Counted from the first letter of the stretch, positions 17,565 through 26,878 are shown. The stretch: 64,000 nt of DNA from Olleya namhaensis (GCF_900114005.1 NZ_FORM01000003.1:186001-250000); one strand, 5' to 3'. Made by a program: numbers and translations. The notes: generated from the sequence alone by a model not told the origin.

Positions 17565-18227
17565 ATGGATACCACAAAAAACACAGGTACTTTAGATGCC
17601 TTATTAGATGTTAAGCGTCAAGACGGTGCTTCAAAATTTACTGAGGAGAAAAAGAAAATTTACGCTGATGGTATTGCTAGTGTTTCCGATTCAGGAATCC
17701 TAGATACCGCTTTAAACGTTGGTGATAAAGCACTAGACTTTTCATTAAAAAATCAACTAAATCAGACCGTATCTTTATATGATCAATTAAAAGATGGTCC
17801 TGTTGTGTTAACATGGTATAGAGGTGGTTGGTGCCCGTATTGTAATATTACTTTACACTATTTACAAGATAAATTACCTGAAATTAAAACTGCAGGTGCT
17901 ACACTTTTGGCATTAACACCAGAATTACCGGACAACTCATTAAATACTTCTGAAAAAAACAATTTAGAATTTTCTGTATTAAGTGATGTTGGTAATGTTA
18001 TTGGTAAAAATTATGGTGTTGTATTTGAATTAACCCCAGAAGTAGCCACTATTTATAATAATGGTTTTGGTTTAAATGAAAAAAATGGAGACGCTAGTAA
18101 CCAATTACCACTAGCAGCAACCTACGTTATAGATACAAATGGAATTATACAATATGCGTTTTTAGATGCTGATTATACCAAACGTGCAGAAGTTTCTGAA
18201 ATAGTAACTGCATTAAAAAAACAATAG
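17565..18227 (+). CDS. Peroxiredoxin-like AhpC/TSA family protein
   Basis: A 220-residue thioredoxin-fold protein with an N-terminal helical extension and the motif WYRGGWCPYCN, giving C90 and C93. This CxxC arrangement belongs to the peroxiredoxin-like subgroup of AhpC/TSA proteins rather than to typical 2-Cys enzymes. It probably reduces peroxides or protein disulfides in the cytoplasm. It starts 25 nt after the DsbA-like gene and 2 nt before the HAD gene. Confidence 0.9.
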   Translation: MDTTKNTGTLDALLDVKRQDGASKFTEEKKKIYADGIASVSDSGILDTALNVGDKALDFSLKNQLNQTVSLYDQLKDGPVVLTWYRGGWCPYCNITLHYLQDKLPEIKTAGATLLALTPELPDNSLNTSEKNNLEFSVLSDVGNVIGKNYGVVFELTPEVATIYNNGFGLNEKNGDASNQLPLAATYVIDTNGIIQYAFLDADYTKRAEVSEIVTALKKQ

Positions 18228-18229
18228 TT

Positions 18230-18919
18230 ATGAATAGCTTAACCAGACCTAAAGTTTTGTTTTTTGATGTAAACGAAACCTTATTAGATTTGACGATAAT
18301 GAAAAAACAAGTCGGTGACGCTTTAGGCGGAAACGAAGCGTTGTTATCATTATGGTTTACTACAATGCTACAGTATTCATTAGTGGTATCTGCTAGTGGG
18401 CGTTATGAGCCTTTTGGACATATTGGTGCTGCTGCATTACAAATGGTAGCTGCCAATCAGGATATTACTATTCCAGAAGACAAAGCACGAGATATTATTG
18501 TAAATGCGATGCAAAATTTACCACCACATCCAGAAGTTAAAGAAGCCTTAGCTGAATTAAAAAAAGAAGGTTATACTTTAGTTGCATTAACTAACTCTAA
18601 TAAAGAAAGCTTAAAAAACAAATTTGAAAACGTTGGTTTAACTTCTTATTTTGACGCGCTATTAAGCATTGAATCTGTGGGAAAATTTAAACCTTTTACA
18701 GATGTTTATAATTGGGCTTCAACAAAAATGAATGTAAAACCAGAAGAGTGTATGCTTATTGCTGCACATGGTTGGGATGTTGCAGGCGCACTTTGGGCGG
18801 GCTGGAGAGCTGCTTTTGTAAGTCGTCCAGGACAGCAAACATTTCCGTTAGCTCCACAAACAGAAATAAACGAACCAGACTTAAATAAAATAGCTGATAT
18901 TCTTATTTCTTATAAATAA
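18230..18919 (+). CDS. Haloacid dehalogenase type II-like hydrolase
   Basis: A 229-residue HAD hydrolase. The nucleophile is D13 in FFDVNETLLDL; motif 2 is LVALTNSNKES, motif 3 contains KFKPFTDVY and motif 4 is HGWDVAGALWAGW followed by AAFVSRPGQ. This pattern fits 2-haloacid dehalogenase (type II) relatives, which hydrolyse carbon-halogen bonds, although phosphatase activity cannot be excluded. It ends the TetR operon. The last codons and stop are embedded in a long hairpin. Confidence 0.88.
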   Translation: MNSLTRPKVLFFDVNETLLDLTIMKKQVGDALGGNEALLSLWFTTMLQYSLVVSASGRYEPFGHIGAAALQMVAANQDITIPEDKARDIIVNAMQNLPPHPEVKEALAELKKEGYTLVALTNSNKESLKNKFENVGLTSYFDALLSIESVGKFKPFTDVYNWASTKMNVKPEECMLIAAHGWDVAGALWAGWRAAFVSRPGQQTFPLAPQTEINEPDLNKIADILISYK

Positions 18920-18933
18920 GGATATCAGCTATT
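18889..18933. terminator. Long hairpin across the stop codon of the HAD gene
   Basis: AATAGCTGATAT (18889-18900) and CTTATTT (18902-18908) pair with AAATAAG (18914-18920) and ATATCAGCTATT (18922-18933), giving a stem of about 20 bp with one T-G pair and the 5-nt loop CTTAT. The stop codon at 18917-18919 lies in the stem. It sits between convergent operons and probably ends both; purC on the other strand ends 22 nt away. Confidence 0.65.
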
Positions 18934-18955
18934 ATTAAACTTAAATAATTAAGTC

Positions 18956-19903
18956 TTATTTCAAATAGGCTAAAACATTAGCTTCAATACGTTCTTGTAT
19001 GTTAGATACCTCTGCTTTTACAAAAGGTTCCCCCATAATATTTTCGTATAATTCAATATAGCGTTCTGATACCGTTTCAATATACGCATCAGACATAACA
19101 GGTACAGTTTGCCCTTCTAAACCTTGAAAATTATTAGCAATTAACCATTGTCTTACAAACTCTTTAGACAGTTGTTTTTGTGCTTCGTTATTATCCTGAC
19201 GCTCTTGGTAACCTTCTGCATAAAAATAACGAGAAGAATCTGGCGTATGGATTTCGTCAATTAAAACAATTTTTCCGTCTTTAGTTTTACCAAATTCATA
19301 TTTAGTATCTACTAAAATTAATCCTCGTGAAGCAGCTATTTCAGTACCTCTTTGGAATAATTTACGTGTATAATCTTCTAAAACAATATAGTCGGCTTCA
19401 CTAACAATTCCTTTTTTCAAAATCTCTTCTCTAGAGATATCTTCATCATGATCACCCATTTCTGCTTTAGTTGCAGGCGTAATAATAGGCTCAGGAAACT
19501 TATCGTTTTCCTTCATCCCTTCTGGCATTGCAACGCCACAAAGCATACGTTTTCCGGCTTTATACTCGCGTGCAGCATGACCAGACATGTAACCACGTAT
19601 TACCATTTCTACTTTAAAAGGCTCGCATAAATGCCCAACAGCAACGTTTGGATCCGGAGTACCCGTTAACCAGTTTGGCACCAAATCTTCAGTCGCTTTC
19701 ATCATGCTAGTCGCAATCTGATTAAGGATTTGTCCTTTATACGGAATTCCTTTTGGCATTACCACATCAAACGCACTAAGTCTATCTGTTGCAATCATGA
19801 CCAATTCTTCGTCATTAATATTATAAACTGCTCTAACTTTTCCTTTGTAAAGGCTTTTCTGATTCGGGAAGTTAAAATTGGTATCTATTATTGTATTACT
19901 CAT
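18956..19903 (-). CDS. purC: Phosphoribosylaminoimidazole-succinocarboxamide synthase
   Basis: SAICAR synthetase of 315 residues, the longer form typical of Bacteroidetes and eukaryote-like enzymes. It joins aspartate to CAIR with ATP in de novo purine synthesis. Family blocks are [43 protein letters not shown] and [14 protein letters not shown]. The order purC, phoH, then SAM hydrolase in the opposite direction is a familiar flavobacterial arrangement. Confidence 0.96.
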   Translation of the reverse strand: MSNTIIDTNFNFPNQKSLYKGKVRAVYNINDEELVMIATDRLSAFDVVMPKGIPYKGQILNQIATSMMKATEDLVPNWLTGTPDPNVAVGHLCEPFKVEMVIRGYMSGHAAREYKAGKRMLCGVAMPEGMKENDKFPEPIITPATKAEMGDHDEDISREEILKKGIVSEADYIVLEDYTRKLFQRGTEIAASRGLILVDTKYEFGKTKDGKIVLIDEIHTPDSSRYFYAEGYQERQDNNEAQKQLSKEFVRQWLIANNFQGLEGQTVPVMSDAYIETVSERYIELYENIMGEPFVKAEVSNIQERIEANVLAYLK

Positions 19904-19945
19904 TACTTAATCTGGTAATTTATTTATTTTATATTTTTTAAAAAT

Positions 19946-20899
19946 CTAATCTACATTCTCGATGTTCTTGTATGCTTCAATAATTTTCTTAACTAATTTA
20001 TGACGTACAACATCTTTATCATCAAGAAAAACCATTCCAACACCTTCTACCCCTTTTAAAATAAGCAACGCTTCTTTTAAACCAGAAATGGTACGACGTG
20101 GTAAATCTATCTGTCCTGGATCACCGGTTAGCAAAAACTTAGCATTTTTACCCATTCTGGTTAAAAACATCTTCATTTGTGCATGTGTTGTGTTTTGACC
20201 TTCGTCCAAAATAACAAATGCGTTATCCAATGTACGTCCACGCATAAATGCTAATGGTGCAATTTGTATGGTTCCGTTATCTATATAATGTGCTAATTTT
20301 TCCGCAGGTATCATATCTCGCAAAGCATCATAAATAGGCTGCATGTAAGGGTCTAATTTTTCTTGCAAATCTCCTGGCAAAAACCCTAAATTTTCTCCTG
20401 CTTCTACTGCAGGTCTAGTTAATATGATACGTTTAACTTCTTTATTTTTTAAGGCTTTAACAGCTAATGCAACACCTGTATATGTTTTTCCTGTACCGGC
20501 TGGTCCAATAGCAAAAACCATATCGTTTTTACGCATCAGCTCCACCATTTTACGTTGGTTGGCTGTAATAGCTTTAATTGGTTTTCCGTTAGCACCATGT
20601 ACTAAAACTTCTCCACTTTTTTCTGAAGTCTTATAATCGTCACTACTTTGACTGGTTAATACACGTTCAATAACGTTTTCATCAATAGCATTATATTTAG
20701 AAAAATGCTTAATCAACATAGTCATTCTACGATCAAATTCTTCTAAAAGCTCCGCATCACCAATGGCTTTAATTTTGCTTCCGCGCGCAATTATTTTAAG
20801 TTTTGGAAAGTATTTTTTTAAAAGTGTTATGTTCTCGTTTCCTGTTCCAAAAAACTCTTTTGGAGAGATCTCCTCTAGTTCAATAATTATTTCTTTCAA
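19946..20899 (-). CDS. phoH: PhoH family ATPase
   Basis: A 317-residue PhoH-like protein. The Walker A motif is GPAGTGKTYTG (residues 132-142), the Walker B motif FVILDEGQN, followed by the conserved LTGDPGQIDLP. An N-terminal KH-like region (about 30-70) fits the PhoH/YbeZ type, which associates with the rRNA-processing endoribonuclease YbeY. It is transcribed before purC with 42 nt between them, and divergently from the SAM hydrolase gene. Confidence 0.93.
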   Translation of the reverse strand: MKEIIIELEEISPKEFFGTGNENITLLKKYFPKLKIIARGSKIKAIGDAELLEEFDRRMTMLIKHFSKYNAIDENVIERVLTSQSSDDYKTSEKSGEVLVHGANGKPIKAITANQRKMVELMRKNDMVFAIGPAGTGKTYTGVALAVKALKNKEVKRIILTRPAVEAGENLGFLPGDLQEKLDPYMQPIYDALRDMIPAEKLAHYIDNGTIQIAPLAFMRGRTLDNAFVILDEGQNTTHAQMKMFLTRMGKNAKFLLTGDPGQIDLPRRTISGLKEALLILKGVEGVGMVFLDDKDVVRHKLVKKIIEAYKNIENVD

Positions 20900-20936
20900 A
20901 AGCGTGGATTTATTAAATTAGTCTGTACAATTTTAT

Positions 20937-20944
20937 TAGTTTTG
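20937..20944 (+). promoter_or_regulatory. -7 promoter box for the SAM hydrolase/gld operon
   Basis: TAGTTTTG fits the Bacteroidetes -7 consensus TAnnTTTG in the divergent gap between phoH and the SAM hydrolase. It would give a leader of about 60 nt before the ATG at 21008. Confidence 0.4.
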
Positions 20945-21007
20945 TGTATCTAACAAACTTACACAATTTTTGTGTGTTTAAGGTTAAAAAAATATCAACA
21001 ATACTAC

Positions 21008-21844
21008 ATGCCAATTATAACGCTTACCACAGATTTTGGAGAGAAAGATCACTTTGCTGGCGCAATAAAAGGAGCTATTTATAGTGAATTACCTGAAGTA
21101 AGAATTGTTGATATCTCTCATTCTGTCTCACCATTTAATAGTGCAGAAGCTGCATACATTATTCAAAATGCATACAGTAGCTTTCCAAAAGGAACTATTC
21201 ATGTTATTGGAATTGATTCAGAAATAAACCCTGAAAACAAACATATTGCTGTAGAATTGGACGAGCATTATTTTATCTGTGCAAACAATGGAATAATGAG
21301 TATGATTGCCAATGAAATTGCACCTTCTAAATTAGTCGAAATTAATATACACGACAAGATAGAAACTAGTTTTCCGGTATTAGATGTTTTTGTAAAAGTG
21401 GCCTGTCATATTGCGCGAGGTGGTACATTAGAAGTTATTGGAAAAGCGATTAGCAATATAAAGCCAATTAAAAACTTAGTCCCTTACGTTAATGAGGAAC
21501 AAACCCAAATTATTGGAAGTATTATATATATTGACAATTACGGTAATGTAGTGACTAATATTAGAAAAAACTTTTTTGAAACACTTCAAAAAGGACGCCC
21601 TTATGAGGTCTCTGCTAGAAACTATAAGTTTAAAAAAATACAAAATAAATATAGTGATATTGTTAATTTTGAAACGCCCGAAGACAAACGTAATGACGAA
21701 GGACGTGGTCTGGTGGTTTTTAACAGCTCTAACTACCTAGAAATAGCAATCTATAAAAGCAACAACCAAACCGTTGGTAGCGCAAGTAGCTTAATGGGAT
21801 TAGGAATAAGAGATACTGTTACTATTAATTTTTTTAAAGAGTAA
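21008..21844 (+). CDS. SAM hydroxide adenosyltransferase (DUF62 family)
   Basis: A 278-residue protein of the family that hydrolyses S-adenosylmethionine to adenosine and methionine. Blocks are ITLTTDFGEKDHFAGAIKG at the N-terminus, ISHSVSPFN and IDNYGNVVTNI. The conserved family begins with ITLTTDFG, so I choose the ATG at 21008 rather than an upstream TTG in frame at 20972. It heads the run leading to gldF, gldG and dnaN. Confidence 0.93.
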   Translation: MPIITLTTDFGEKDHFAGAIKGAIYSELPEVRIVDISHSVSPFNSAEAAYIIQNAYSSFPKGTIHVIGIDSEINPENKHIAVELDEHYFICANNGIMSMIANEIAPSKLVEINIHDKIETSFPVLDVFVKVACHIARGGTLEVIGKAISNIKPIKNLVPYVNEEQTQIIGSIIYIDNYGNVVTNIRKNFFETLQKGRPYEVSARNYKFKKIQNKYSDIVNFETPEDKRNDEGRGLVVFNSSNYLEIAIYKSNNQTVGSASSLMGLGIRDTVTINFFKE

Positions 21845-21882
21845 TTATTTCGCTTAAGCGGAAATTGAAAAAGGTAAAAATC

Positions 21883-22179
21883 ATGTTTGTAAGAATTGTA
21901 AAATTAAGTTTTGCTGAAGAAAATATTGACACCTTTTTAGCTAATTTTGAAATCATAAAGTTTAAAATAAGAAACTTTGAAGGCAACCAATTATTAGAAT
22001 TGTATCGCGACAAACACAATAGTAATGTGTTTTTTACGTATAGTTATTGGGATGCTGAGAGCGACTTAGAAAACTACCGAAACTCTGAACTATTTAAAGG
22101 TATTTGGGCAAAGACAAAACCGTTGTTTAATGCCAAACCTGAAGCTTGGAGTGTTGATAAGTTAGCATCACTTAAGTAA
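21883..22179 (+). CDS. Antibiotic biosynthesis monooxygenase (ABM) domain protein
   Basis: A 98-residue dimeric ferredoxin-like fold protein of the ABM superfamily (MFVRIVKLSFAEENID, then NQLLELYRDK, then FFTYSYWDAESDLENYRNS). The ATG at 21883 is chosen over an earlier TTG. Despite the family name, most such proteins have no proven monooxygenase role. It is a regular neighbour of gldF in flavobacteria. Confidence 0.88.
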   Translation: MFVRIVKLSFAEENIDTFLANFEIIKFKIRNFEGNQLLELYRDKHNSNVFFTYSYWDAESDLENYRNSELFKGIWAKTKPLFNAKPEAWSVDKLASLK

Positions 22180-22206
22180 TAAATAATACAAAAACCAAGA
22201 AAAAGC

Positions 22207-22920
22207 ATGCTAGCCATACTTAAAAAAGAAATAAATTCATTTTTCGCTTCGCCAATAGGCTATTTAGTGATTGCTATATTTTTGCTATTAAACGGTCTCT
22301 TTTTATGGGTGTTTAAAGGCGAATTTAATATACTAGACAATGGATTTGCAGATTTGTCTCCGTTTTTTTTGTTAGCGCCTTGGATTTTAATATTCTTGAT
22401 TCCTGCGGTAACCATGCGTAGTTTTAGTGACGAGAAAAAACAAGGAACATTAGAGTTACTTTTAACTAAACCTATTAGCACATTACAGTTAGTATTAGGC
22501 AAATACTTTGGTGCTTTTGTATTAATAATTATCGCATTATTACCAACAATATTATACGTCTATACAGTATACCAATTGGGAAATCCAACAGGAAATATAG
22601 ATTTTGGAAGCACTTTAGGGTCTTATTTTGGACTGTTATTTTTAGTGGCTGCTTACACTGCTATTGGTGTATTTGCATCTACATTATCCGATAATCAAAT
22701 TGTAGCCTTTATTGTTGCCGTATTTTTATGCTTATTCTTTTTTATTGGTTTTGAAGGGATTGCAGATGTGGCTTCCAGTAATATGATTGAGCAATTGGGG
22801 ATGAATGCGCATTATAAAAGTATGAGTCGTGGTGTTTTGGATACTAGAGATATTATTTACTTTTTAAGTGTAACTATACTGTTTATTGCGCTAACCAAAT
22901 TCAATATCAAAAAACAATAA
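22207..22920 (+). CDS. gldF: Gliding motility-associated ABC transporter permease GldF
   Basis: A 237-residue ABC-2 type permease with six helices. The N-terminus MLAILKKEINSFFASPIGYL and KKQGTLELLLTKPIS are typical of GldF. Together with GldG and the ATPase GldA it forms an ABC transporter in the inner membrane linked to gliding in Flavobacteriaceae, although its exact cargo is unsettled. Usually gldG follows directly; here an unrelated 161-codon gene lies between them. Confidence 0.93.
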   Translation: MLAILKKEINSFFASPIGYLVIAIFLLLNGLFLWVFKGEFNILDNGFADLSPFFLLAPWILIFLIPAVTMRSFSDEKKQGTLELLLTKPISTLQLVLGKYFGAFVLIIIALLPTILYVYTVYQLGNPTGNIDFGSTLGSYFGLLFLVAAYTAIGVFASTLSDNQIVAFIVAVFLCLFFFIGFEGIADVASSNMIEQLGMNAHYKSMSRGVLDTRDIIYFLSVTILFIALTKFNIKKQ

Positions 22921-22921
22921 T

Positions 22922-23407
22922 ATGGTTATTACTATTACTTTAATTATATCGTTTGTTGTTGTTTTTGTTTTGGCTTGGTTATTTATAAAAACCATTGGAG
23001 ATAATAAATGGGTAAGCTTACTTATTACTTTAATTGCGACACCTCTACTCTATTTTTATATGTTTTACCCTTTAGTAAATATCTTTTCTAGCTACCATCA
23101 TCAAAAATATTTTAACGCTGAAAACTGGGCAGAATACCCTGAACTGCGTTTTGAAATGATGGACCAGCTAAATAAAGACAATCTGTTAATTGGAAAAACT
23201 AAAGCACAGATAATTACGGATTTTGGTACTGCAGAATGGTTTGGTTGGGATGATAGCATCAAAGCCAACTCTAAAGACCAATGGAACTATAATATGGGCT
23301 TTAAACCAGGTGCTTTTAATAATCAACAAGAGTGTGTCGAGTTTAAATTTAAAAACGATACCATAGTTGCTGTTAAAACCTATAAACTTGAGAAAAAATT
23401 TGAATAA
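22922..23407 (+). CDS. Membrane-anchored BamE/SmpA-like protein inserted between gldF and gldG
   Basis: A 161-residue protein with two N-terminal hydrophobic helices (about 3-22 and 33-52) and a soluble C-terminal domain. The latter contains LLIGKTKAQIITDFG and later WNYNMGF and VEFKFKNDTIVAVK. This GKTKxxI...LG pattern with a following W-x-Y strand resembles the small BamE/SmpA fold. The start is 2 nt after gldF stop and the end overlaps gldG, so it is translated in the same operon. Function unknown; inner-membrane location inferred. Confidence 0.78.
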   Translation: MVITITLIISFVVVFVLAWLFIKTIGDNKWVSLLITLIATPLLYFYMFYPLVNIFSSYHHQKYFNAENWAEYPELRFEMMDQLNKDNLLIGKTKAQIITDFGTAEWFGWDDSIKANSKDQWNYNMGFKPGAFNNQQECVEFKFKNDTIVAVKTYKLEKKFE

Positions 23408-25067
23408 ACTTATCAAAAATATCGCACTTATAGTCGTTGGTTTAATACTACTAAACGTACTCTCACAGACTGTTTATAAACGCTTCGATTTAACTACAGA
23501 TCAACGTTATACGCTTAATCCTTCCGCTTTAGCGATATTAGACAAAGCTGACGCACCCATTGTAATTGATGTCTTTTTAGAAGGGGAAGCATTTCCTTCA
23601 GAGTTTAGAAAACTACAATTAGAGACCAGACAATTATTGGAAGAGTTTAAGGCTTATAACAACAATATCAGTTTCAGTTTTATTAATCCTATTGAAAATG
23701 ATGCAACTCGTGATCAAACCATTCAGCAATTAAATGATCGTGGACTAACACCAATGCAATTAAATGTAAAGGAAAACGGAAAATCTAGTCAAGCCGTTAT
23801 ATTTCCTTGGGCATTAGCCAGTTTTAATAATACAACCGTAAAAATTCCTTTAGTAAAAAACACCATTGGAGCAACGCAACAACAATTAGTTACAAATTCT
23901 GTACAACAATTAGAATACGCCTTTGCTGATGGGATTAGTAAATTAGTTAATCCTAAACGTCGTAAAATAGCAGTTTTAAAAGGTAACGGACAACTAGAAA
24001 ACAAATACATTGCGGATTATGTAAAATCTATTAGAGACTACTATTTTATTGCCCCTTTTACGTTAGATAGCGTTGCTAATCAGGCGGAAAACACCTTGAA
24101 AAAACTTCAGGAATACGATTTAATTATTTCGGCTAAGCCAACAGAAGCTTTTACAGAGAAAGAAAAATTTGTTTTAGATCAATATACCATGAATGGCGGA
24201 AAAAGCCTATGGTTGCTAGAACAAGTCGCTATGGACAAGGATAGCCTTTACAACGACTTAGGTAAAAATGTGGCCATCCCAATGGATTTAAAATTAACTG
24301 ATTTTTTCTTTAAATATGGCGTACGTATTAATCCATTAATTGTAAGCTCTATGTACTCTGCTCCTATTACTTTAGCCTCTGGTGAAGGTAGTGATAGCCA
24401 GTTTCAAAGTTACCCTTGGACGTATTCTCCGCTTGCAAAAGGAAACACGAAGCATCCAATTGTAAATAATTTAGACTTTTTAAAGTTTGACTTTGCAAAT
24501 CCAATGGATGTTTTAAAAAGTAGCACTAAGAAAACTATATTGCTACAAAGTGCACCTTTAAGCAAACTAGAAGGGACTCCAAGAGAAATAAGCTTGGATA
24601 TGGTAAACGACCAATTAGATCCTAAAAGCTTTAATAAAGGTCCGCAAACGCTTGCTGTTTTGCTAGAAGGCACCTTTACATCTGTTTATAATAATAGAGT
24701 AAAACCGGTAAATCTACCAAATACCAAAAATGAAAGTGTACCAACCAAAATGGTCGTGATTAGTGATGGTGATATTATTAAAAATGAAGTAGGCAGAACT
24801 GGCCCAGAAGAGCTTGGTTTTGATAAATATACAGGGCAGACTTTTGGGAATAAAGAATTTTTAATAAATGTGGCTAATTATCTTTTAGACGACACTGGAC
24901 TTATAAACATTAGGTCTAAAGAAATTGCGGTTGCCTTTTTAAATCCTGAAAAAATAAGTGCCGAAAAAACAAAATGGCAACTCTTAAACATCTTATTACC
25001 ATTGGTTTTATTAGGTGTTTTTGGATTTGCATTTAACTACTTAAGAAAGAAAAAATACGCTAAGTAA
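23400..25067 (+). CDS. gldG: Gliding motility-associated ABC transporter substrate-binding protein GldG
   Basis: GldG has one N-terminal helix, a large extracytoplasmic domain and a C-terminal helix (LLNILLPLVLLGVFGFAFNY). The family start, NKLIKNIALIVVG followed by VYKRFDLTTDQRYTL, points to a TTG start codon at 23400; two further TTG codons in frame lie at 23367 and 23388. From 23400 the protein has 555 residues. The start overlaps the last 8 nt of the preceding gene, consistent with translational coupling. It works with GldF and GldA. Confidence 0.93.
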   Translation: MNKLIKNIALIVVGLILLNVLSQTVYKRFDLTTDQRYTLNPSALAILDKADAPIVIDVFLEGEAFPSEFRKLQLETRQLLEEFKAYNNNISFSFINPIENDATRDQTIQQLNDRGLTPMQLNVKENGKSSQAVIFPWALASFNNTTVKIPLVKNTIGATQQQLVTNSVQQLEYAFADGISKLVNPKRRKIAVLKGNGQLENKYIADYVKSIRDYYFIAPFTLDSVANQAENTLKKLQEYDLIISAKPTEAFTEKEKFVLDQYTMNGGKSLWLLEQVAMDKDSLYNDLGKNVAIPMDLKLTDFFFKYGVRINPLIVSSMYSAPITLASGEGSDSQFQSYPWTYSPLAKGNTKHPIVNNLDFLKFDFANPMDVLKSSTKKTILLQSAPLSKLEGTPREISLDMVNDQLDPKSFNKGPQTLAVLLEGTFTSVYNNRVKPVNLPNTKNESVPTKMVVISDGDIIKNEVGRTGPEELGFDKYTGQTFGNKEFLINVANYLLDDTGLINIRSKEIAVAFLNPEKISAEKTKWQLLNILLPLVLLGVFGFAFNYLRKKKYAK

Positions 25068-25106
25068 GTGTTGATAAGTTTGTTTCTTAATTTAAGACAT
25101 TAACAA

Positions 25107-25114
25107 TATATTTG
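25107..25114 (+). promoter_or_regulatory. -7 promoter box of dnaN
   Basis: TATATTTG matches TAnnTTTG, 39 nt before the dnaN ATG; a TTTG that could act as the -33 element lies at 25079-25082, with longer than usual spacing. Confidence 0.4.
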
Positions 25115-25152
25115 TAAGACCAATTATTAATAGTATTAATTTCCATATATAG

Positions 25153-26271
25153 ATGAAATTTATTGTATCAAGTACTTACTTACTAAAACAATTACAGGTT
25201 TTAGGAGGTGTTATTAACAGCTCGAATACACTGCCAATTTTGGATAATTTTTTATTCGAATTAGACGGAACAAAACTAACCGTATCTGCAAGTGATTTAG
25301 AAACAACTATGTCTTCAGTATTAGATGTAGAAAGTGATAACGAAGGTAGCGTTGCTATTCCTGCACGTTTACTTTTAGATACTTTAAAAACGTTTCCAGA
25401 ACAACCGTTAACGTTTGTAATTGAAGAAAACAATACAGTAGAGATTAGCTCTAATCATGGTAAATACGCTTTAGCTTATGCGGATGGTAACGAGTTTCCA
25501 AAAGCAATTAGCCTAGAGGATCCAAGTAATACAAAAATGCCGGGTCATATTTTAGCAACTGCAATTAACAAAACTATTTTTGCTGCTGGTAATGATGATT
25601 TAAGACCTGTAATGAGTGGTGTTTTCTTTCAGTTTTCTACTGAAGGTTTAACGTTTGTAGCTACAGATGCTCATAAATTGGTAAAGTATACTAGAGCTGA
25701 TGTACAAGCGTCTCAGGTTGCAGAATTTATTATGCCTAAAAAACCTTTAAACTTATTAAAAGGAATTTTAGGAGCAAGCGACGAAGAAATCACTATCGAG
25801 TATAATGATTCTAATGCGAAATTTACTTTTGAAAACACAGTATTAATCTGTCGTCTAATTGATGGTAAATATCCAAACTACGAAGCTGTAATACCAAAAG
25901 AGAATCCAAATAAATTAACAATAGACAGAACTCAATTTTTAAACTCTGTACGTCGTGTTAGTATTTTCTCTAACAAAACAACGCACCAAATTAGATTAAA
26001 GATTGCTGGAGCAGAATTAAATATATCTGCAGAAGATATTGACTACTCTAACAAAGCTGAAGAGCGTTTGACTTGCGATTACCAAGGAGATGACATGCAA
26101 ATTGGATTTAACTCGCGTTTTTTAACAGAGATGTTAAACAATCTAGGATCTAACGATGTACAATTAGAATTAAGTATGCCAAACAGAGCAGGTATCTTAA
26201 CGCCTATTGACGATTTAGAAGAAGGAGAACATGTTACAATGTTAGTTATGCCAGTTATGTTAAATAGCTAA
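25153..26271 (+). CDS. dnaN: DNA polymerase III beta subunit (sliding clamp)
   Basis: Complete 372-residue beta clamp with its three homologous domains. It encircles DNA and tethers the replicative polymerase. Recognisable blocks are LGGVINSSNTLPILDNFLFE, IPARLLLDTLKTFP, DLRPVMSGVFFQF, FVATDAHKLV and the C-terminal VTMLVMPVMLNS, where the end normally reads MPMR or a variant. A strong terminator follows at 26294-26327. Confidence 0.97.
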   Translation: MKFIVSSTYLLKQLQVLGGVINSSNTLPILDNFLFELDGTKLTVSASDLETTMSSVLDVESDNEGSVAIPARLLLDTLKTFPEQPLTFVIEENNTVEISSNHGKYALAYADGNEFPKAISLEDPSNTKMPGHILATAINKTIFAAGNDDLRPVMSGVFFQFSTEGLTFVATDAHKLVKYTRADVQASQVAEFIMPKKPLNLLKGILGASDEEITIEYNDSNAKFTFENTVLICRLIDGKYPNYEAVIPKENPNKLTIDRTQFLNSVRRVSIFSNKTTHQIRLKIAGAELNISAEDIDYSNKAEERLTCDYQGDDMQIGFNSRFLTEMLNNLGSNDVQLELSMPNRAGILTPIDDLEEGEHVTMLVMPVMLNS

Positions 26272-26293
26272 TAACTACCGCTTAAATAATATT

Positions 26294-26327
26294 AAAAAAG
26301 GCAACTCTAACGAGTTGCTTTTTTTTT
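26294..26327 (+). terminator. Intrinsic terminator of dnaN
   Basis: GCAACTC (26301-26307) and GAGTTGC (26312-26318) form a 7-bp stem with a TAAC loop, followed by nine T residues and preceded by an A-run. Confidence 0.9.
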
Positions 26328-26443
26328 GACAAATAACCAATGTGTTATTGCTACTTATTTTAGTACTTTTAGCGCTTAAAACAATATTATTAATTTCCCT
26401 CAGTTATTATAATTACATTTTATTGAAACAATTAATCCAAAGT

Positions 26444-26824
26444 ATGAAAAGTAACATTAAACTAATACTTTTAGTTCTAGTATGTTTAACACAGTTATCT
26501 TGTCAAAACGATAACAACACAACAAGTACAACTAGTAACAATTCCATTATTGGAGAATGGTTAAGAAGTGACTACTTAGTTGATACATCTACAGAATATA
26601 AATTGTTTTTTTATGAAGATAATGCTAATGGCTTAATAACAGAAAAACTAACCACCCAAGCAGGAGTAATATCTAGTGCCAACCCATTTACTTGGACACT
26701 TAACGAAGCTGAATTAATTATAACCGAACAAAATGGCACAGAAACCATAACATCGGTGCAATTTTTGGGAAATGGAAATCTAATTTTAGAAAATTTTTCG
26801 ACTTTAGAGTTTATAAGACAATAA
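26444..26824 (+). CDS. Small lipoprotein
   Basis: A 126-residue protein starting with a lipoprotein signal (MKSNIKLILLVLVCLTQLSC, cysteine at residue 20) and a Ser/Thr/Asn-rich linker. The mature part (IIGEWLRSDYLVDT, TWTLNEAELIITEQNG, FLGNGNLILENFSTLEF) looks like a small lipocalin-like beta-barrel common among Bacteroidetes lipoproteins. The reading frame is open from 26342, but the signal peptide shows that the true start is 26444. Ligand unknown. Confidence 0.75.
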   Translation: MKSNIKLILLVLVCLTQLSCQNDNNTTSTTSNNSIIGEWLRSDYLVDTSTEYKLFFYEDNANGLITEKLTTQAGVISSANPFTWTLNEAELIITEQNGTETITSVQFLGNGNLILENFSTLEFIRQ

Positions 26825-26850
26825 ACGCAAACAACATAGTATATAACCTA

Positions 26851-26878
26851 AAAACGCAACCCTTACAGGTTGCGTTTT
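26851..26878. terminator. Bidirectional terminator
   Basis: AAAACGCAACC (26851-26861) and GGTTGCGTTTT (26868-26878) form an 11-bp perfect stem with A and T tails on either side. It serves the convergent lipoprotein and DUF4870 genes. Confidence 0.88.
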
